Below the pieces are notes generated by a model that saw nothing but the letters and a program-made list of their open reading frames with translations, had not been told where the DNA came from and searched no databases. DNA of 18,446 nucleotides from Candidatus Marinamargulisbacteria bacterium SCGC AG-343-D04 (GTDB taxonomy: Bacteria; Margulisbacteria; Marinamargulisbacteria; GCA-2716485; GCA-002719695), in contig QFBQ01000031.1 of NCBI GenBank assembly GCA_003265885.1, forward strand, positions 1-18,446, given 5' to 3'. A program made the position numbers and the translations under genes. This document shows positions 1 through 9,689 of this stretch, one piece after another. The stretch's first letter is position 1. Each line of letters begins with the position of its first letter.

Positions 1-622
1 CCAAGAAAGGAATAAAAAGTAAAAAACTAATTTGAAACGCAGTTCTTAATTCAGACAAAACAAAAGAAGGGATAATCACAAAAAGAGGAATTTCATCAAA
101 ATTATCGGTATATTTAACTTTAGAAAACTCTAAAAACAAGGCCATATCATTTTCTCGTGTAAGTCGCACCATAAACTCTCTAAAAGGCTTTATTGAAGAA
201 GTCATTGCCTCTTTCTGAGATATCTGACCTGCTTGATATGGCTTAACCCCCTCTTCTATAATCGTATTAATCGTTGGAGTCATGATAAACACCGTCATAA
301 AAATAGATAAAGCAATCAACACACTACTGGGAGGCGATTGCTGAGTCCCCATTGCCTGACGCAACATCCCCAAAACAATAATAAGCCTCAAAAAGGACGT
401 GGTTGTAATAAGAAAAAAAGGAACAAGAGTGATCATAGACATGATGACCAGTAAACTAACCGTAGAGCTAATACCTTGAGAACTCATTATAGGACTCAAA
501 TCAACGTTAATCCCTGCAGGAGAAATCTGAGCAAAACTAATAGACTGCAACATTAAAAAAGAAGTAAGAAGACTGAAACTCACCTTAAACTTTGAATATA
601 GTGAGTAAATATTAATAGTCAT
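1..622 (-). CDS. fliP: Flagellar export-gate protein FliP (3' end beyond window edge)
   Basis: FliP is an inner-membrane subunit of the flagellar type III export gate and forms the core channel with FliQ and FliR. I read 207 codons down to the left edge; family members are about 245 residues, so roughly 40-50 C-terminal residues are missing only because the window ends. The N-terminus is a cleavable signal-like segment (charged start, hydrophobic stretch to about residue 37, ending SFAQ). The family hallmark VLGMLRQAMGTQQSPP is intact, followed by the MTPTIN membrane segment and a C-terminal LSELRTAFQISFLLFIPFL stretch. The ATG at 622-620 was chosen because the signal segment starts there. 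No strong Shine-Dalgarno is visible, and the gap from fliO is 29 bases. It is the last visible gene of the flagellar operon; fliQ and fliR would be expected beyond the edge. Confidence 0.95.
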   Translation of the reverse strand, partial: MTINIYSLYSKFKVSFSLLTSFLMLQSISFAQISPAGINVDLSPIMSSQGISSTVSLLVIMSMITLVPFFLITTTSFLRLIIVLGMLRQAMGTQQSPPSSVLIALSIFMTVFIMTPTINTIIEEGVKPYQAGQISQKEAMTSSIKPFREFMVRLTRENDMALFLEFSKVKYTDNFDEIPLFVIIPSFVLSELRTAFQISFLLFIPFL

Positions 623-651
623 ACTACTAGTATATTTTTTTGGACCAAAGA

Positions 652-894
652 TTACAATGAAATCTCTTTAATTAACGAAACAGACCTATGAGAAACACCT
701 AGCAAAAATGACTTATCTTTGTGAGACACAAGCACAACACTCATTCCTTTTTCAACACTAACCCTATCTAAAACCTTTAACTCTCCAGAAAAAAGTTGTT
801 TTTTATATCTCAAAGAAAACTTATATACAAGAAAAAGAATACTTACAATAACAAAGAGTGAAAAAAGAACCTGAAAATAATAAGAAAGCGTCAT
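652..894 (-). CDS. fliO: Flagellar biosynthesis protein FliO
   Basis: FliO is a small inner-membrane accessory protein that helps assemble the FliP ring of the flagellar export gate. The 80 residues show one membrane segment (about residues 5-25), a short basic stretch (RYKKQ), then a small beta-rich cytoplasmic domain with the pattern LKVLDRVSVEKGMSVVLVS and FLLGVSHRSVSLI, which fits the FliO domain. It is shorter than E. coli FliO (about 120 residues). The assignment rests on this fold pattern plus its exact position between fliN and fliP. It starts 3 bases after the fliN stop, so translation is probably coupled. Confidence 0.85.
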   Translation of the reverse strand: MTLSYYFQVLFSLFVIVSILFLVYKFSLRYKKQLFSGELKVLDRVSVEKGMSVVLVSHKDKSFLLGVSHRSVSLIKEISL

Positions 895-897
895 CGA

Positions 898-1314
898 TCA
901 TGACTTCGACTGAGAATTAATTGTCTTAACCCTCAATCCAAAATTATTATCAATGGCCACAACTTCACCTCTTGCAACAATTTGACCATTCACGACCAAA
1001 TCAAGAGGCTCTCCAACAAGACGATCTAACTCAACGATAGATCCTTCTGTTAATTCAAAAATTTCTCTTAAAGAAATCGTTGATCGACCCAACTCTACAG
1101 ATACCTGTACAGGTATATTACTAAATAAACCTGTTTCAACAGAAGCTCCATTAAAGGACGTCGAAATTTCAGGAAACTCTACATCAGAAATATTAACTTT
1201 TGAAGCATCTCCACTAGAAGAATTCTCTGATTCATAATCGGCTGAAGAATATGCTTTTTCCATAATCGGATCGATATCATCCAAAGGATCACTAAATGTT
1301 TGTTTATTTTCCAT
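898..1314 (-). CDS. fliN: Flagellar motor switch protein FliN
   Basis: FliN forms the lower part of the flagellar C-ring, where it binds FliM and the export ATPase complex. The 138-residue length equals the usual size. Residues 1-60 are acidic and variable; residues 61-133 are a SpoA domain with the family signature IPVQVSVELGRSTISLREI, then GSIVELDRLVGEPLDLVVNG and the closing VARGEVVAIDNNFGLRV. The start overlaps the end of the upstream ParA-type gene by 11 bases, and fliO follows 3 bases after the stop. This is a full-length, apparently functional FliN, so the duplicated SpoA architecture needed for a C-ring (FliM plus FliN) is present. Confidence 0.96.
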   Translation of the reverse strand: MENKQTFSDPLDDIDPIMEKAYSSADYESENSSSGDASKVNISDVEFPEISTSFNGASVETGLFSNIPVQVSVELGRSTISLREIFELTEGSIVELDRLVGEPLDLVVNGQIVARGEVVAIDNNFGLRVKTINSQSKS

Positions 1315-2047
1315 AACTTACTATCTCCTCCATTATTTTATAATAATCTTCTGCCGCCTCGCAATGAGGGTCATATTCAAAAATAGTCATTTTCTTACCA
1401 GGAGCTTCAGAAAGCGATATAGATACTCTAACAGGAGATGACACCATATTTGGAAAAACCCTTTTTAAACTGCCAATAATATCTTTAGACTTTTTATGCC
1501 TCTTATCATAAAAGGTTGGAATAACAGTTGTTATTTTTACCTTCTTACTAAAGATTCTATTAATGATTTTTATATTTTTCAATAGCTGTTTAACGCCTAT
1601 AAGAGACAAATATTCCATTGACACAGGCAAAACCACCTCATTTGCAAAGAGTAATGCATTTTGATTCAATAAATTCATAGAAGGTGCACAATCTAAAAAA
1701 ACAAAATCATATCCATAAAGATCCTGTAATTTTTTGGACAAAACAAGCTCTCTCTCATTCATTCGGCCCATTTTAAGCTCTGCAGGAAAAACATGCTCAT
1801 TTGAGCAAATGATATCTAAGTTATGTCGAGCAGGCTGTATACAGTCCTGAATCGCAACGTTTTCAATAATCAAATCGTAAAGCGTTTTATCTGACTTAAT
1901 ACCTAAGTAATATCCTGACGATCCTTGAGGATCCGTATCAATTAAAAGCACTTTCTTGCCTGTCATACTAAGAGCATAAGCTAAATTAACAACAGATGTA
2001 GTTTTCCCCGTTCCTCCCTTATAGTTGATAACCGCTATCTTTCTCAT
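1304..2047 (-). CDS. ParA/Soj-type ATPase inside the flagellar operon
   Basis: This is a deviant-Walker ATPase of the ParA family; such proteins form ATP-dependent dimers that pattern DNA or large protein assemblies in the cell. Visible motifs are the Walker A KGGTGKTT (residues 10-17, with the signature lysine 10), the A' box LLIDTDPQGS (34-43), the Walker B region FVFLDCAPS, and the C-terminal ParA motif SEAPGKKMTIFEYDP. The 247-residue length fits chromosomal Soj-like and orphan ParAs. The start of the protein (VINYKGGTGKTTSVVNLA) looks like ParA rather than FlhG, the MinD-like flagellar-number regulator. No ParB is next to it. The ATG overlaps the fliM stop by 4 bases (ATGA), and the 3' end overlaps fliN, so it is co-translated with switch genes. 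I infer a role in placing the flagellum or a linked assembly; that is not shown by sequence. Confidence 0.93.
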   Translation of the reverse strand: MRKIAVINYKGGTGKTTSVVNLAYALSMTGKKVLLIDTDPQGSSGYYLGIKSDKTLYDLIIENVAIQDCIQPARHNLDIICSNEHVFPAELKMGRMNERELVLSKKLQDLYGYDFVFLDCAPSMNLLNQNALLFANEVVLPVSMEYLSLIGVKQLLKNIKIINRIFSKKVKITTVIPTFYDKRHKKSKDIIGSLKRVFPNMVSSPVRVSISLSEAPGKKMTIFEYDPHCEAAEDYYKIMEEIVSYGK

Positions 2048-3939
2048 AAATCAGTAGATTCTGTGTCAGCATTTGATTCCAGATTATCCCAATCAAAATC
2101 ATCTTTATCTATAGCCTTACCAATTTGTTCTCCAAACGAATTATCAGAAACATCTTCTTTTTTGTCATCATCGGAAGACACGTTCTCTTCTTCCATCCCT
2201 TTTTTATCGTCTCCCGAGTCCAAACCCGCGTGAATGTCTTCAACTTCAGGTTCCGCGATCTGCTCTGTTTCCAATAATCCATCTTCGTCGAAATTGCCGA
2301 ATCCTTCGTCTTCCATAAGTAAATCTGCTTGAGAGTCTTCATCTTCAGATTCCTCGATTTGCTCTGTTTCCAATGATACCTCTTCTTCTACATCAGCAAC
2401 TCCCTCATCTTCCATGACCAAATCTGCTTGAGCATGTTCATCTTCAGGTTCTTTTATCTGATCCGCTTCCAATGATAACTCTTCGTCTAAATCGTCTGCA
2501 CCTTCATCTTCCATGACCAAATCTGCTTGAGCATCTTCATCTTCAGGTTCTTCTATCTGATCCGCTTCCAATGATAACTCTTCGTCTAAATCGTCTGCAC
2601 CTTCATCTTCCATGACCAAATCTGCTTGAGCATCTTCATCTTCAGGTTCTTCTATCTGATCCGCTTCCAATGACAGTTCTTTATTTTCATCTCCCAAGTC
2701 TACATGATCATCATCACCATTTAAATTTTTAGGTACAAAGTCAACAAGATCTTCTTTAGGAAGTTCTTCAGATTGCAAACGACTTGTATCCATTGCTTGT
2801 GTGGATGAAGCTCCCCCATTGGATCCATGAATAATAGTCTCAGAGGGAAGTTCTGGTTTCATAACATGTGAATCCGAACGAAATAACTGTTCATCAGGCT
2901 TAACAAGTTTAATAGGAAGATTCTTCGGCTCATTGATAACAATTTGGCAACTTAATTTATCATTATGAACACAGGGCTGCGCAGTTAATTGAACAGTATC
3001 TCCTATTTTTAATTTCACAAAAGAATCAACAGTTTCGCCCAAAGGAACAATATCTCCCACTTCTAAAGCCTGTACAGAAGACATTGGCAATTGAGTAGAT
3101 CCCAATTCGGCACGAACTGAGTATCGTACCTTATCCAATGTTTTCTTCCCTAATCTAACATGTGGAGTTAGAACTCGTGGCAATTGATTATATCGTTTTA
3201 TAAGTTTACCAATAACATCACTTGGATAGGCAACCATAAATCGCAACAACTCTCCATCACCAAAATACAGATAAAAGGTAAAGACAACATACGCATCTCT
3301 ATAAGAGATTCGATTATCTATTTTATAGCTACCAGAATATACATCCAACGTTGAAGATGAAATATCAAAGCATTTATCCCATGATTGATGAAAATAAGGT
3401 AGAATTTCCTCCAATTGCGTATTTAAGACCTCTCTTTCAAGATCATTAAAATCACTATGGTCCTCTCTATCTCCTTGCCCTCCCACCAATCTATCAATCA
3501 TCATAGATGCCAAGTTAGATCCAAAAATCATATTGACACATCCACAATCAGGAATCGTTAAATTAGCTTGAAAAATATTATCCCCCATTGAATTAATAAA
3601 ATCTGAATACATAATCTGAGTTACCATTACCGTATGTAACTCCATTTTAACGTCCATGTCTTCAGACAAATGTTTGGTTATAAGATAAGCAAAGTAATGA
3701 TGTAAATGATGACTTTTACCTAATTCTTGCTTAGACAAATTATCAAAATTAGTCGACTCAACATTAAAGACTTCTAATGTATCATCATATAAATCCCCTA
3801 CGTTTAACTCCGTCCAATCACCCAGAGCTAATCCTAATTTAATAGAGCTTGAAAATAGAAATTTATTTTTCTTTTTCAAATCAGTCCACACCCTCAAATT
3901 TAATAAATATCTTAGTTCCATCACTAAGATATAAGCCAT
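2044..3939 (-). CDS. fliM: Flagellar motor switch protein FliM with long acidic repeat tail
   Basis: FliM is the C-ring subunit that normally links CheY-P to motor reversal. Residues about 60-260 match the FliM middle domain (key stretch MMIDRLVGGQGD, then FNDLEREVLNTQLEEIL). Residues about 275-335 are the SpoA domain (LGSTQLPMSSVQALEVGDIV and FVKLKIGDTVQL). Residues about 345-631 are a strongly acidic extension absent from ordinary FliM (about 330-350 residues). It contains five 33-residue repeats at 421-585 and ends in DWDNLE-type acidic sequence. The N-terminal CheY-binding motif (EIDALL type) is not visible. Start uncertain: ATG at 3939 or 3921 both overlap the upstream gene. A TTG at about 3879, preceded by GAGG and abutting the upstream TGA, would be translationally coupled. 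Family assignment firm; tail function unknown. Confidence 0.88.
   Translation of the reverse strand: MAYILVMELRYLLNLRVWTDLKKKNKFLFSSSIKLGLALGDWTELNVGDLYDDTLEVFNVESTNFDNLSKQELGKSHHLHHYFAYLITKHLSEDMDVKMELHTVMVTQIMYSDFINSMGDNIFQANLTIPDCGCVNMIFGSNLASMMIDRLVGGQGDREDHSDFNDLEREVLNTQLEEILPYFHQSWDKCFDISSSTLDVYSGSYKIDNRISYRDAYVVFTFYLYFGDGELLRFMVAYPSDVIGKLIKRYNQLPRVLTPHVRLGKKTLDKVRYSVRAELGSTQLPMSSVQALEVGDIVPLGETVDSFVKLKIGDTVQLTAQPCVHNDKLSCQIVINEPKNLPIKLVKPDEQLFRSDSHVMKPELPSETIIHGSNGGASSTQAMDTSRLQSEELPKEDLVDFVPKNLNGDDDHVDLGDENKELSLEADQIEEPEDEDAQADLVMEDEGADDLDEELSLEADQIEEPEDEDAQADLVMEDEGADDLDEELSLEADQIKEPEDEHAQADLVMEDEGVADVEEEVSLETEQIEESEDEDSQADLLMEDEGFGNFDEDGLLETEQIAEPEVEDIHAGLDSGDDKKGMEEENVSSDDDKKEDVSDNSFGEQIGKAIDKDDFDWDNLESNADTESTDL
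2185..2679 (-). repeat. Five tandem 99-bp repeats encoding 33-residue acidic units in FliM
   Basis: The landmark TC(C/T)G(C/T)TTCCAAT recurs at 2264, 2363, 2462, 2561 and 2660, an exact 99-base period, so every unit keeps the reading frame. The units begin ELSLEADQIEEPEDEDAQAD and continue LVMEDEGADDLDE. The two most upstream units (translated first) are nearly identical at DNA level, the third differs by a few bases, and the last two have drifted. This gradient suggests recent growth by slippage or unequal exchange at the 5' side of the array. The fifth unit is degenerate at its C-terminal half. Confidence 0.93.
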
Positions 3940-4465
3940 CCAAATCCACTATAAATAAGTCCGCCACTTCTTTTTCAGATACATGGTCAGTATAAATAAT
4001 TTTATCGGTTGTCGTAAAGTTATTTTTTTTTAAATACTTATCCATATTTTTTTCCAAATTCTGAATTGAACTCGAAGAAAAGCCCAATTGAGAATCTTTC
4101 CCTGTATTCTTTATAACATTATTGATCGTTTCTTGAGCCTTGAGCGATTGAACATCTAACATCATTTTCTTATTATCTAATTGTCTATTCACAGCTTTCT
4201 TGACATACGACGTAAAAAAAACACACTTAAGCTTAATATCTCGGTCAAAATGAACAAAATAACGATCATCATCAAGCGTAACATTAATAATTTTTGACAA
4301 AACATATCTTCCAGAAGGAACCTTAACCCGTATTTTTTTTCCTAAATACTGAGGTTTCAAATAATCTAAAAGACTAATAGTATACGTAGAGTTTTGAGAA
4401 TAATAGGATGCAGTAAAAACAAAGAAAAAAATAATACTCAGCAAAAATCGATTAAACATCCACAT
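3881..4465 (-). CDS. Unrecognised exported or membrane-anchored protein in the fliL position
   Basis: I do not recognise this protein. It would be 192-194 residues: a hydrophobic N-terminal segment (FNRFLLSIIFFFVFTASYY) that looks like a signal peptide or anchor, a beta-rich part (YLGKKIRVKVPSGRYVLSKI), a helical, polar middle (MMLDVQSLKAQETINNVIKN), and a short beta-like C-terminal segment (GLYLSDGTKIFIKFEG). The ATG at 4465 or 4459 is preferred over the far upstream frame opening at 4528 because it puts the signal segment at the N-terminus and overlaps the fliK-like stop by only 8-14 bases. In gammaproteobacterial operons this slot holds fliL (stator-associated), and size and topology would suit, but I see no FliL motif. 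Its end overlaps the annotated fliM start region. Confidence 0.7.
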   Translation of the reverse strand: MWMFNRFLLSIIFFFVFTASYYSQNSTYTISLLDYLKPQYLGKKIRVKVPSGRYVLSKIINVTLDDDRYFVHFDRDIKLKCVFFTSYVKKAVNRQLDNKKMMLDVQSLKAQETINNVIKNTGKDSQLGFSSSSIQNLEKNMDKYLKKNNFTTTDKIIYTDHVSEKEVADLFIVDLDGLYLSDGTKIFIKFEGVD

Positions 4466-5165
4466 CCTGATCCTGATCCTGATCATCCTGATCGTGTCTA
4501 TCGGAAGCATCTGACTGAGAAGAATCATCAGAATCTGAAAAATCAGAAGCCGAATCTAAAAATTCAAAGTTAATATCTAATTGTTCTAAATCTAATCGCG
4601 TATTCAAATAATGTTTCATCACATCCTGAGCATTTAAATCAAATTCCTTTTTCAATTCCTGACTTCCCACCTGTATCACAATTTTCAATCCTTCAGTTTG
4701 CTTCGACAATATAATATTCAAATCAAGAGCCTTAAACTTAAAGGTATAATCAAAGCTATCAAAAGATTTATTATAGTTCTTAATAATTTCAACTGATTCT
4801 TGAATAAAACGTGACAAATGAACTGGCAATTGAGATAAAAAAAGAGCAGGCTGTAAAGGCGCAATACTTAACTGTAAAAACTGAGGAACAAGATCTAAAG
4901 AAACATCTTCCGTAGAAACAGGTACAAATTCGGCAGACTCAGAAGAGTCATTACCCCTATCATCTGAAGAAAAATAAGATGATTTATCAGGTAATTCAGT
5001 CTTAACTTTATATATTAACTCCCCACATTCAACAATATTAGGCTGGGATTTACTTCCCTCTTCCTTATACACATCCCCAAAGTTCAAGCCTTTGATAAAA
5101 GAATCTAAGGATGGAGCTGAAGACAAGGAATCCTGAAGCCCCCCAAATTCCGGTTTAACAATCAT
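4452..5165 (-). CDS. FliK-like hook-length control protein (tentative)
   Basis: FliK is a secreted ruler that stops hook growth and switches the export gate to filament substrates. The 237-residue protein has a polar, disordered N-terminal half and a compact C-terminal domain around residues 125-205. Its pattern (FKFKALDLNIILSKQ, then GLKIVIQVGSQELKKEF and a closing helix) resembles the FliK C-terminal substrate-specificity domain (L.L.P..LG.v.v.i..). The canonical PEELG-type core is not clearly conserved. It lies directly upstream of the fliL-position gene and fliM, where fliK belongs, which supports the call. It starts 3 bases after the CofG-like stop. The C-terminus is extremely Asp/Ser/Gln-rich and ends in a (D/Q)n tract encoded by a hexamer microrepeat. 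It is shorter than most FliK (about 375 residues or more). Confidence 0.55.
   Translation of the reverse strand: MIVKPEFGGLQDSLSSAPSLDSFIKGLNFGDVYKEEGSKSQPNIVECGELIYKVKTELPDKSSYFSSDDRGNDSSESAEFVPVSTEDVSLDLVPQFLQLSIAPLQPALFLSQLPVHLSRFIQESVEIIKNYNKSFDSFDYTFKFKALDLNIILSKQTEGLKIVIQVGSQELKKEFDLNAQDVMKHYLNTRLDLEQLDINFEFLDSASDFSDSDDSSQSDASDRHDQDDQDQDQDVDV
4456..4494 (-). repeat. Imperfect hexamer repeat (GATCAG type) at the fliK-like/next-gene junction
   Basis: The plus strand reads ATCCTG repeated several times with one interruption, encoding the DQ/DQD tail of the FliK-like protein. The frame of the next gene is also open through it. A six-base unit changes protein length without shifting frame, so copy changes would be tolerated. 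Confidence 0.6.
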
Positions 5166-5168
5166 AAT

Positions 5169-6212
5169 CTACTTAGATTCTCGTTGCTTCTCTAATAAAT
5201 CTTTTTTAATTTTATATTTATAAGAATCAAACACTTGTCCTAATTTTTTTGAATACATATGATTCTGAATAAAAGACTTTCGTAACGGAAACCTTTGTTG
5301 TAAGGAGCCATTTCTCTTAGCTACACAGTCCTCCAACTGCTCCCAATATTTAGCCCCCTTATCAGAATTAAGAAAAGAAAAATCAAAAGCACCCAAATCC
5401 TTTTCATTATTAGATAACAACATATCTACACATTCAATACTGGGTTCTGTAAATAAAACAGGAACTGTATGAGGGATAATCTCTCGAACAACTTCATATA
5501 TTCTTTTTTCTTTTGCAAAAGAAGCAGGTAAATTAGGAAGTTCAGGACATCTTTTTCGAGTAGTTAAGACAACCTCATGAATAACATTATAATTTTTAAT
5601 AATATCAGCAATATATAAGGCATACTCTTTCGCACGACCAATCGTCATCTTATCATACAAATAAAAACCAGTTGAAGTAGGAAAGCCCAATTTAACTGAC
5701 CACGTCAATAATTTCTGATGAATATCTAAGGATCGATCTAAACTTCGAATACCATCCATATCCATCAATTGATCGTAATCACTAAACAAAGGGTTTTTAA
5801 CAATAGCAAATACATCATACAATTGAGTCATCTCATCAGGAGTTAAAAAACCAAAATCAATAACAGGTATCACACCCTCTAAAAAACCTAATTCACAAAT
5901 GGTATACAAATAATCAACATAACTATCAAAGCCCCACAAATCAAGCATCGTTCGCAACAAAGGAGACTTATCTGGTCTATGAAAAACATCATAAACAACT
6001 TCTCTAACTCCGTGTAAACGTATATTCTTTGCTTCTTTAATTGTTTTATAAGGAATAGTTAATGACGAATACTTTTTATGAGCATAACCATACAAACCAA
6101 TAGTAGCTGACGTAGAATAGGTTATAACGCCAGGAGAATCCTCCCCTAATACACGTATTTCATCTTCCCCTTTTCCTTCTGAAGACTTATTACCGAGAGC
6201 GTATCCAACCAT
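5169..6212 (-). CDS. CofG-like radical-SAM-fold protein lacking the cluster cysteines
   Basis: The 347-residue protein aligns along its length with CofG, the radical SAM half of FO synthase (7,8-didemethyl-8-hydroxy-5-deazariboflavin, an F420 precursor). Seen: GVITYS at 28-33 (CofG entry motif); GVREVVYDVFHRPDKSP at 68-84 (CofG G.kEalf..g.rPe); then GVIPVIDFGFLTPDEM, GFPTSTGFYLYDKMT and NVIHEVVLTTRKRCP (CofG G-hIQEVI-QNF--Kp); KDLGAF; and near the end LQQRFPLRKSFI (CofG LRERLPVYPEFI). In a gapless alignment from TYS, the three CX3CX2C cysteines correspond to Ala44, Tyr48 and Leu51; only four scattered Cys remain. Known: without these Cys a radical SAM enzyme cannot hold its [4Fe-4S]. Inference: a pseudoenzyme with a new binding or structural role. 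It heads the flagellar operon, 70 bases after 5S. Start ATG at 6212 is preferred over TTG at 6224. Homology is by eye. Confidence 0.72.
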   Translation of the reverse strand: MVGYALGNKSSEGKGEDEIRVLGEDSPGVITYSTSATIGLYGYAHKKYSSLTIPYKTIKEAKNIRLHGVREVVYDVFHRPDKSPLLRTMLDLWGFDSYVDYLYTICELGFLEGVIPVIDFGFLTPDEMTQLYDVFAIVKNPLFSDYDQLMDMDGIRSLDRSLDIHQKLLTWSVKLGFPTSTGFYLYDKMTIGRAKEYALYIADIIKNYNVIHEVVLTTRKRCPELPNLPASFAKEKRIYEVVREIIPHTVPVLFTEPSIECVDMLLSNNEKDLGAFDFSFLNSDKGAKYWEQLEDCVAKRNGSLQQRFPLRKSFIQNHMYSKKLGQVFDSYKYKIKKDLLEKQRESK

Positions 6213-6282
6213 ACTTATATTCAACCTTACTGTGTTTAGAAATAAATAAGTTTATGAAAACTAAGAAAAACGTGCATACTAT

Positions 6283-6400
6283 ACTTGGCCACGACCAACT
6301 CTCCCACCAGGGTAACCCGGCAGTACCATAGGCGCTAAAGGACTTAACTTCTGTATTCGGAATGAGAACAGGTGTACCCCCTCCGCTATAATGACCAAGT
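6283..6400 (-). rRNA. rrf: 5S ribosomal RNA
   Basis: Reading the minus strand from 6400, the sequence folds as 5S: the terminal stem ACTTGG/CCAAGT, the loop A-helix III region CCTGTTCTCATTCCGAATAC with AGAAGTTAAG, and the TATGGTACTGC and GGGAGAGTTGGTCG segments of domain gamma. Length is 118. The terminal stem extends a few bases beyond the mature ends (TATAGTAT on both sides), which suggests a precursor processing helix. It follows the 23S gene after about 50 bases. Confidence 0.95.
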
Positions 6401-6440
6401 ATACTATACATATTAAACCACAACATATTTAGAGTTATTA

Positions 6441-6452
6441 ATCACAAACCGT

Positions 6453-6463
<11 letters not shown>
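6441..6463 (-). other. 3' strand of the 23S processing stem
   Basis: On the minus strand GTCTTGACAGA followed by CGGTTTGTGAT is complementary to sequence just upstream of the 23S 5' end (9429-9450), with TCTTGACAGA pairing to TCTGTCAAGA and GGTTT to AAACC. This is the classic long precursor helix cut by RNase III and shows that the two ends of this 23S still co-evolve. Confidence 0.8.
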
Positions 6464-9428
<2,965 letters not shown>

Positions 9429-9436
<8 letters not shown>

Positions 9437-9450
9437 GATGCGGTTTATGA
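9429..9450 (-). other. 5' strand of the 23S processing stem
   Basis: The minus strand reads ATAAACCGCATCTGTCAAGA directly before and into the 23S 5' end. It pairs with the 3' flank at 6441-6463, separated only by a small internal loop (CA versus C). It is the expected RNase III substrate. Confidence 0.8.
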
Positions 9451-9490
9451 ATAATAACTCTATTATGTCATAAATATATATATGTTTTTC

Positions 9491-9507
9491 TCAGTTTTCA
9501 AAGACCA
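9491..9507 (-). promoter_or_regulatory. boxA-like rRNA antitermination element
   Basis: The minus strand reads TGGTCTTTGAAAACTGA, close to bacterial rrn boxA sequences (TGCTCTTTAACA and TGTTCTTTGAAAACT types). It lies about 30 bases downstream of the promoter and 55 upstream of the 23S start. Its presence suggests NusB/NusE-type antitermination acting on a transcript that begins with 23S. Confidence 0.6.
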
Positions 9508-9535
9508 TAAACAAAAATTTGTTTAGAGCTTGAAG

Positions 9536-9564
9536 ATGATAGTAAATTGTCAGAAATCTGTCAA
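9536..9564 (-). promoter_or_regulatory. Strong sigma-70 promoter of the 23S-5S unit
   Basis: Minus strand: -35 TTGACA at 9564-9559, a 17-base spacer, and -10 TATCAT at 9541-9536. The -35 is perfect and the -10 has one or two mismatches. Transcription would begin near 9529, about 95 bases before 23S. An AT-rich stretch lies upstream (9565-9600), suitable as an UP element. This explains how 23S-5S can be expressed without a 16S leader. Confidence 0.82.
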
Positions 9565-9611
9565 ATGCTTTTTTCACATTTATATCAATAAATTATTCGA
9601 AATCAAAACCC

Positions 9612-9650
9612 AAAGAAAAAAATGACTCATTCTATTACTAGAAAATGAGT
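9612..9650 (-). terminator. Rho-independent terminator of the 9690-10388 gene
   Basis: On the minus strand ACTCATT (9650-9644) pairs with AATGAGT (9631-9625) over a loop of about 12 bases, followed by CA and a run of T interrupted by one C. It lies about 40 bases after the stop of the orphan gene and upstream of the rRNA promoter, so it separates the two units. The stem is AT-rich and so not strong. Confidence 0.6.
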
Positions 9651-9689
9651 GCTTTCATAAAAGTTCTTTTCACAAAAAAAACAACGGCT

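Noticed and set aside
2109..2342. Frame inside the FliM acidic tail
   Set aside because: It is an alternate-frame reading of the repeats, with no start signal.
6190..6426. Open frame of 78 codons over the 5S gene
   Set aside because: It overlaps 5S rRNA and the start of the CofG-like gene; the translation resembles no protein.
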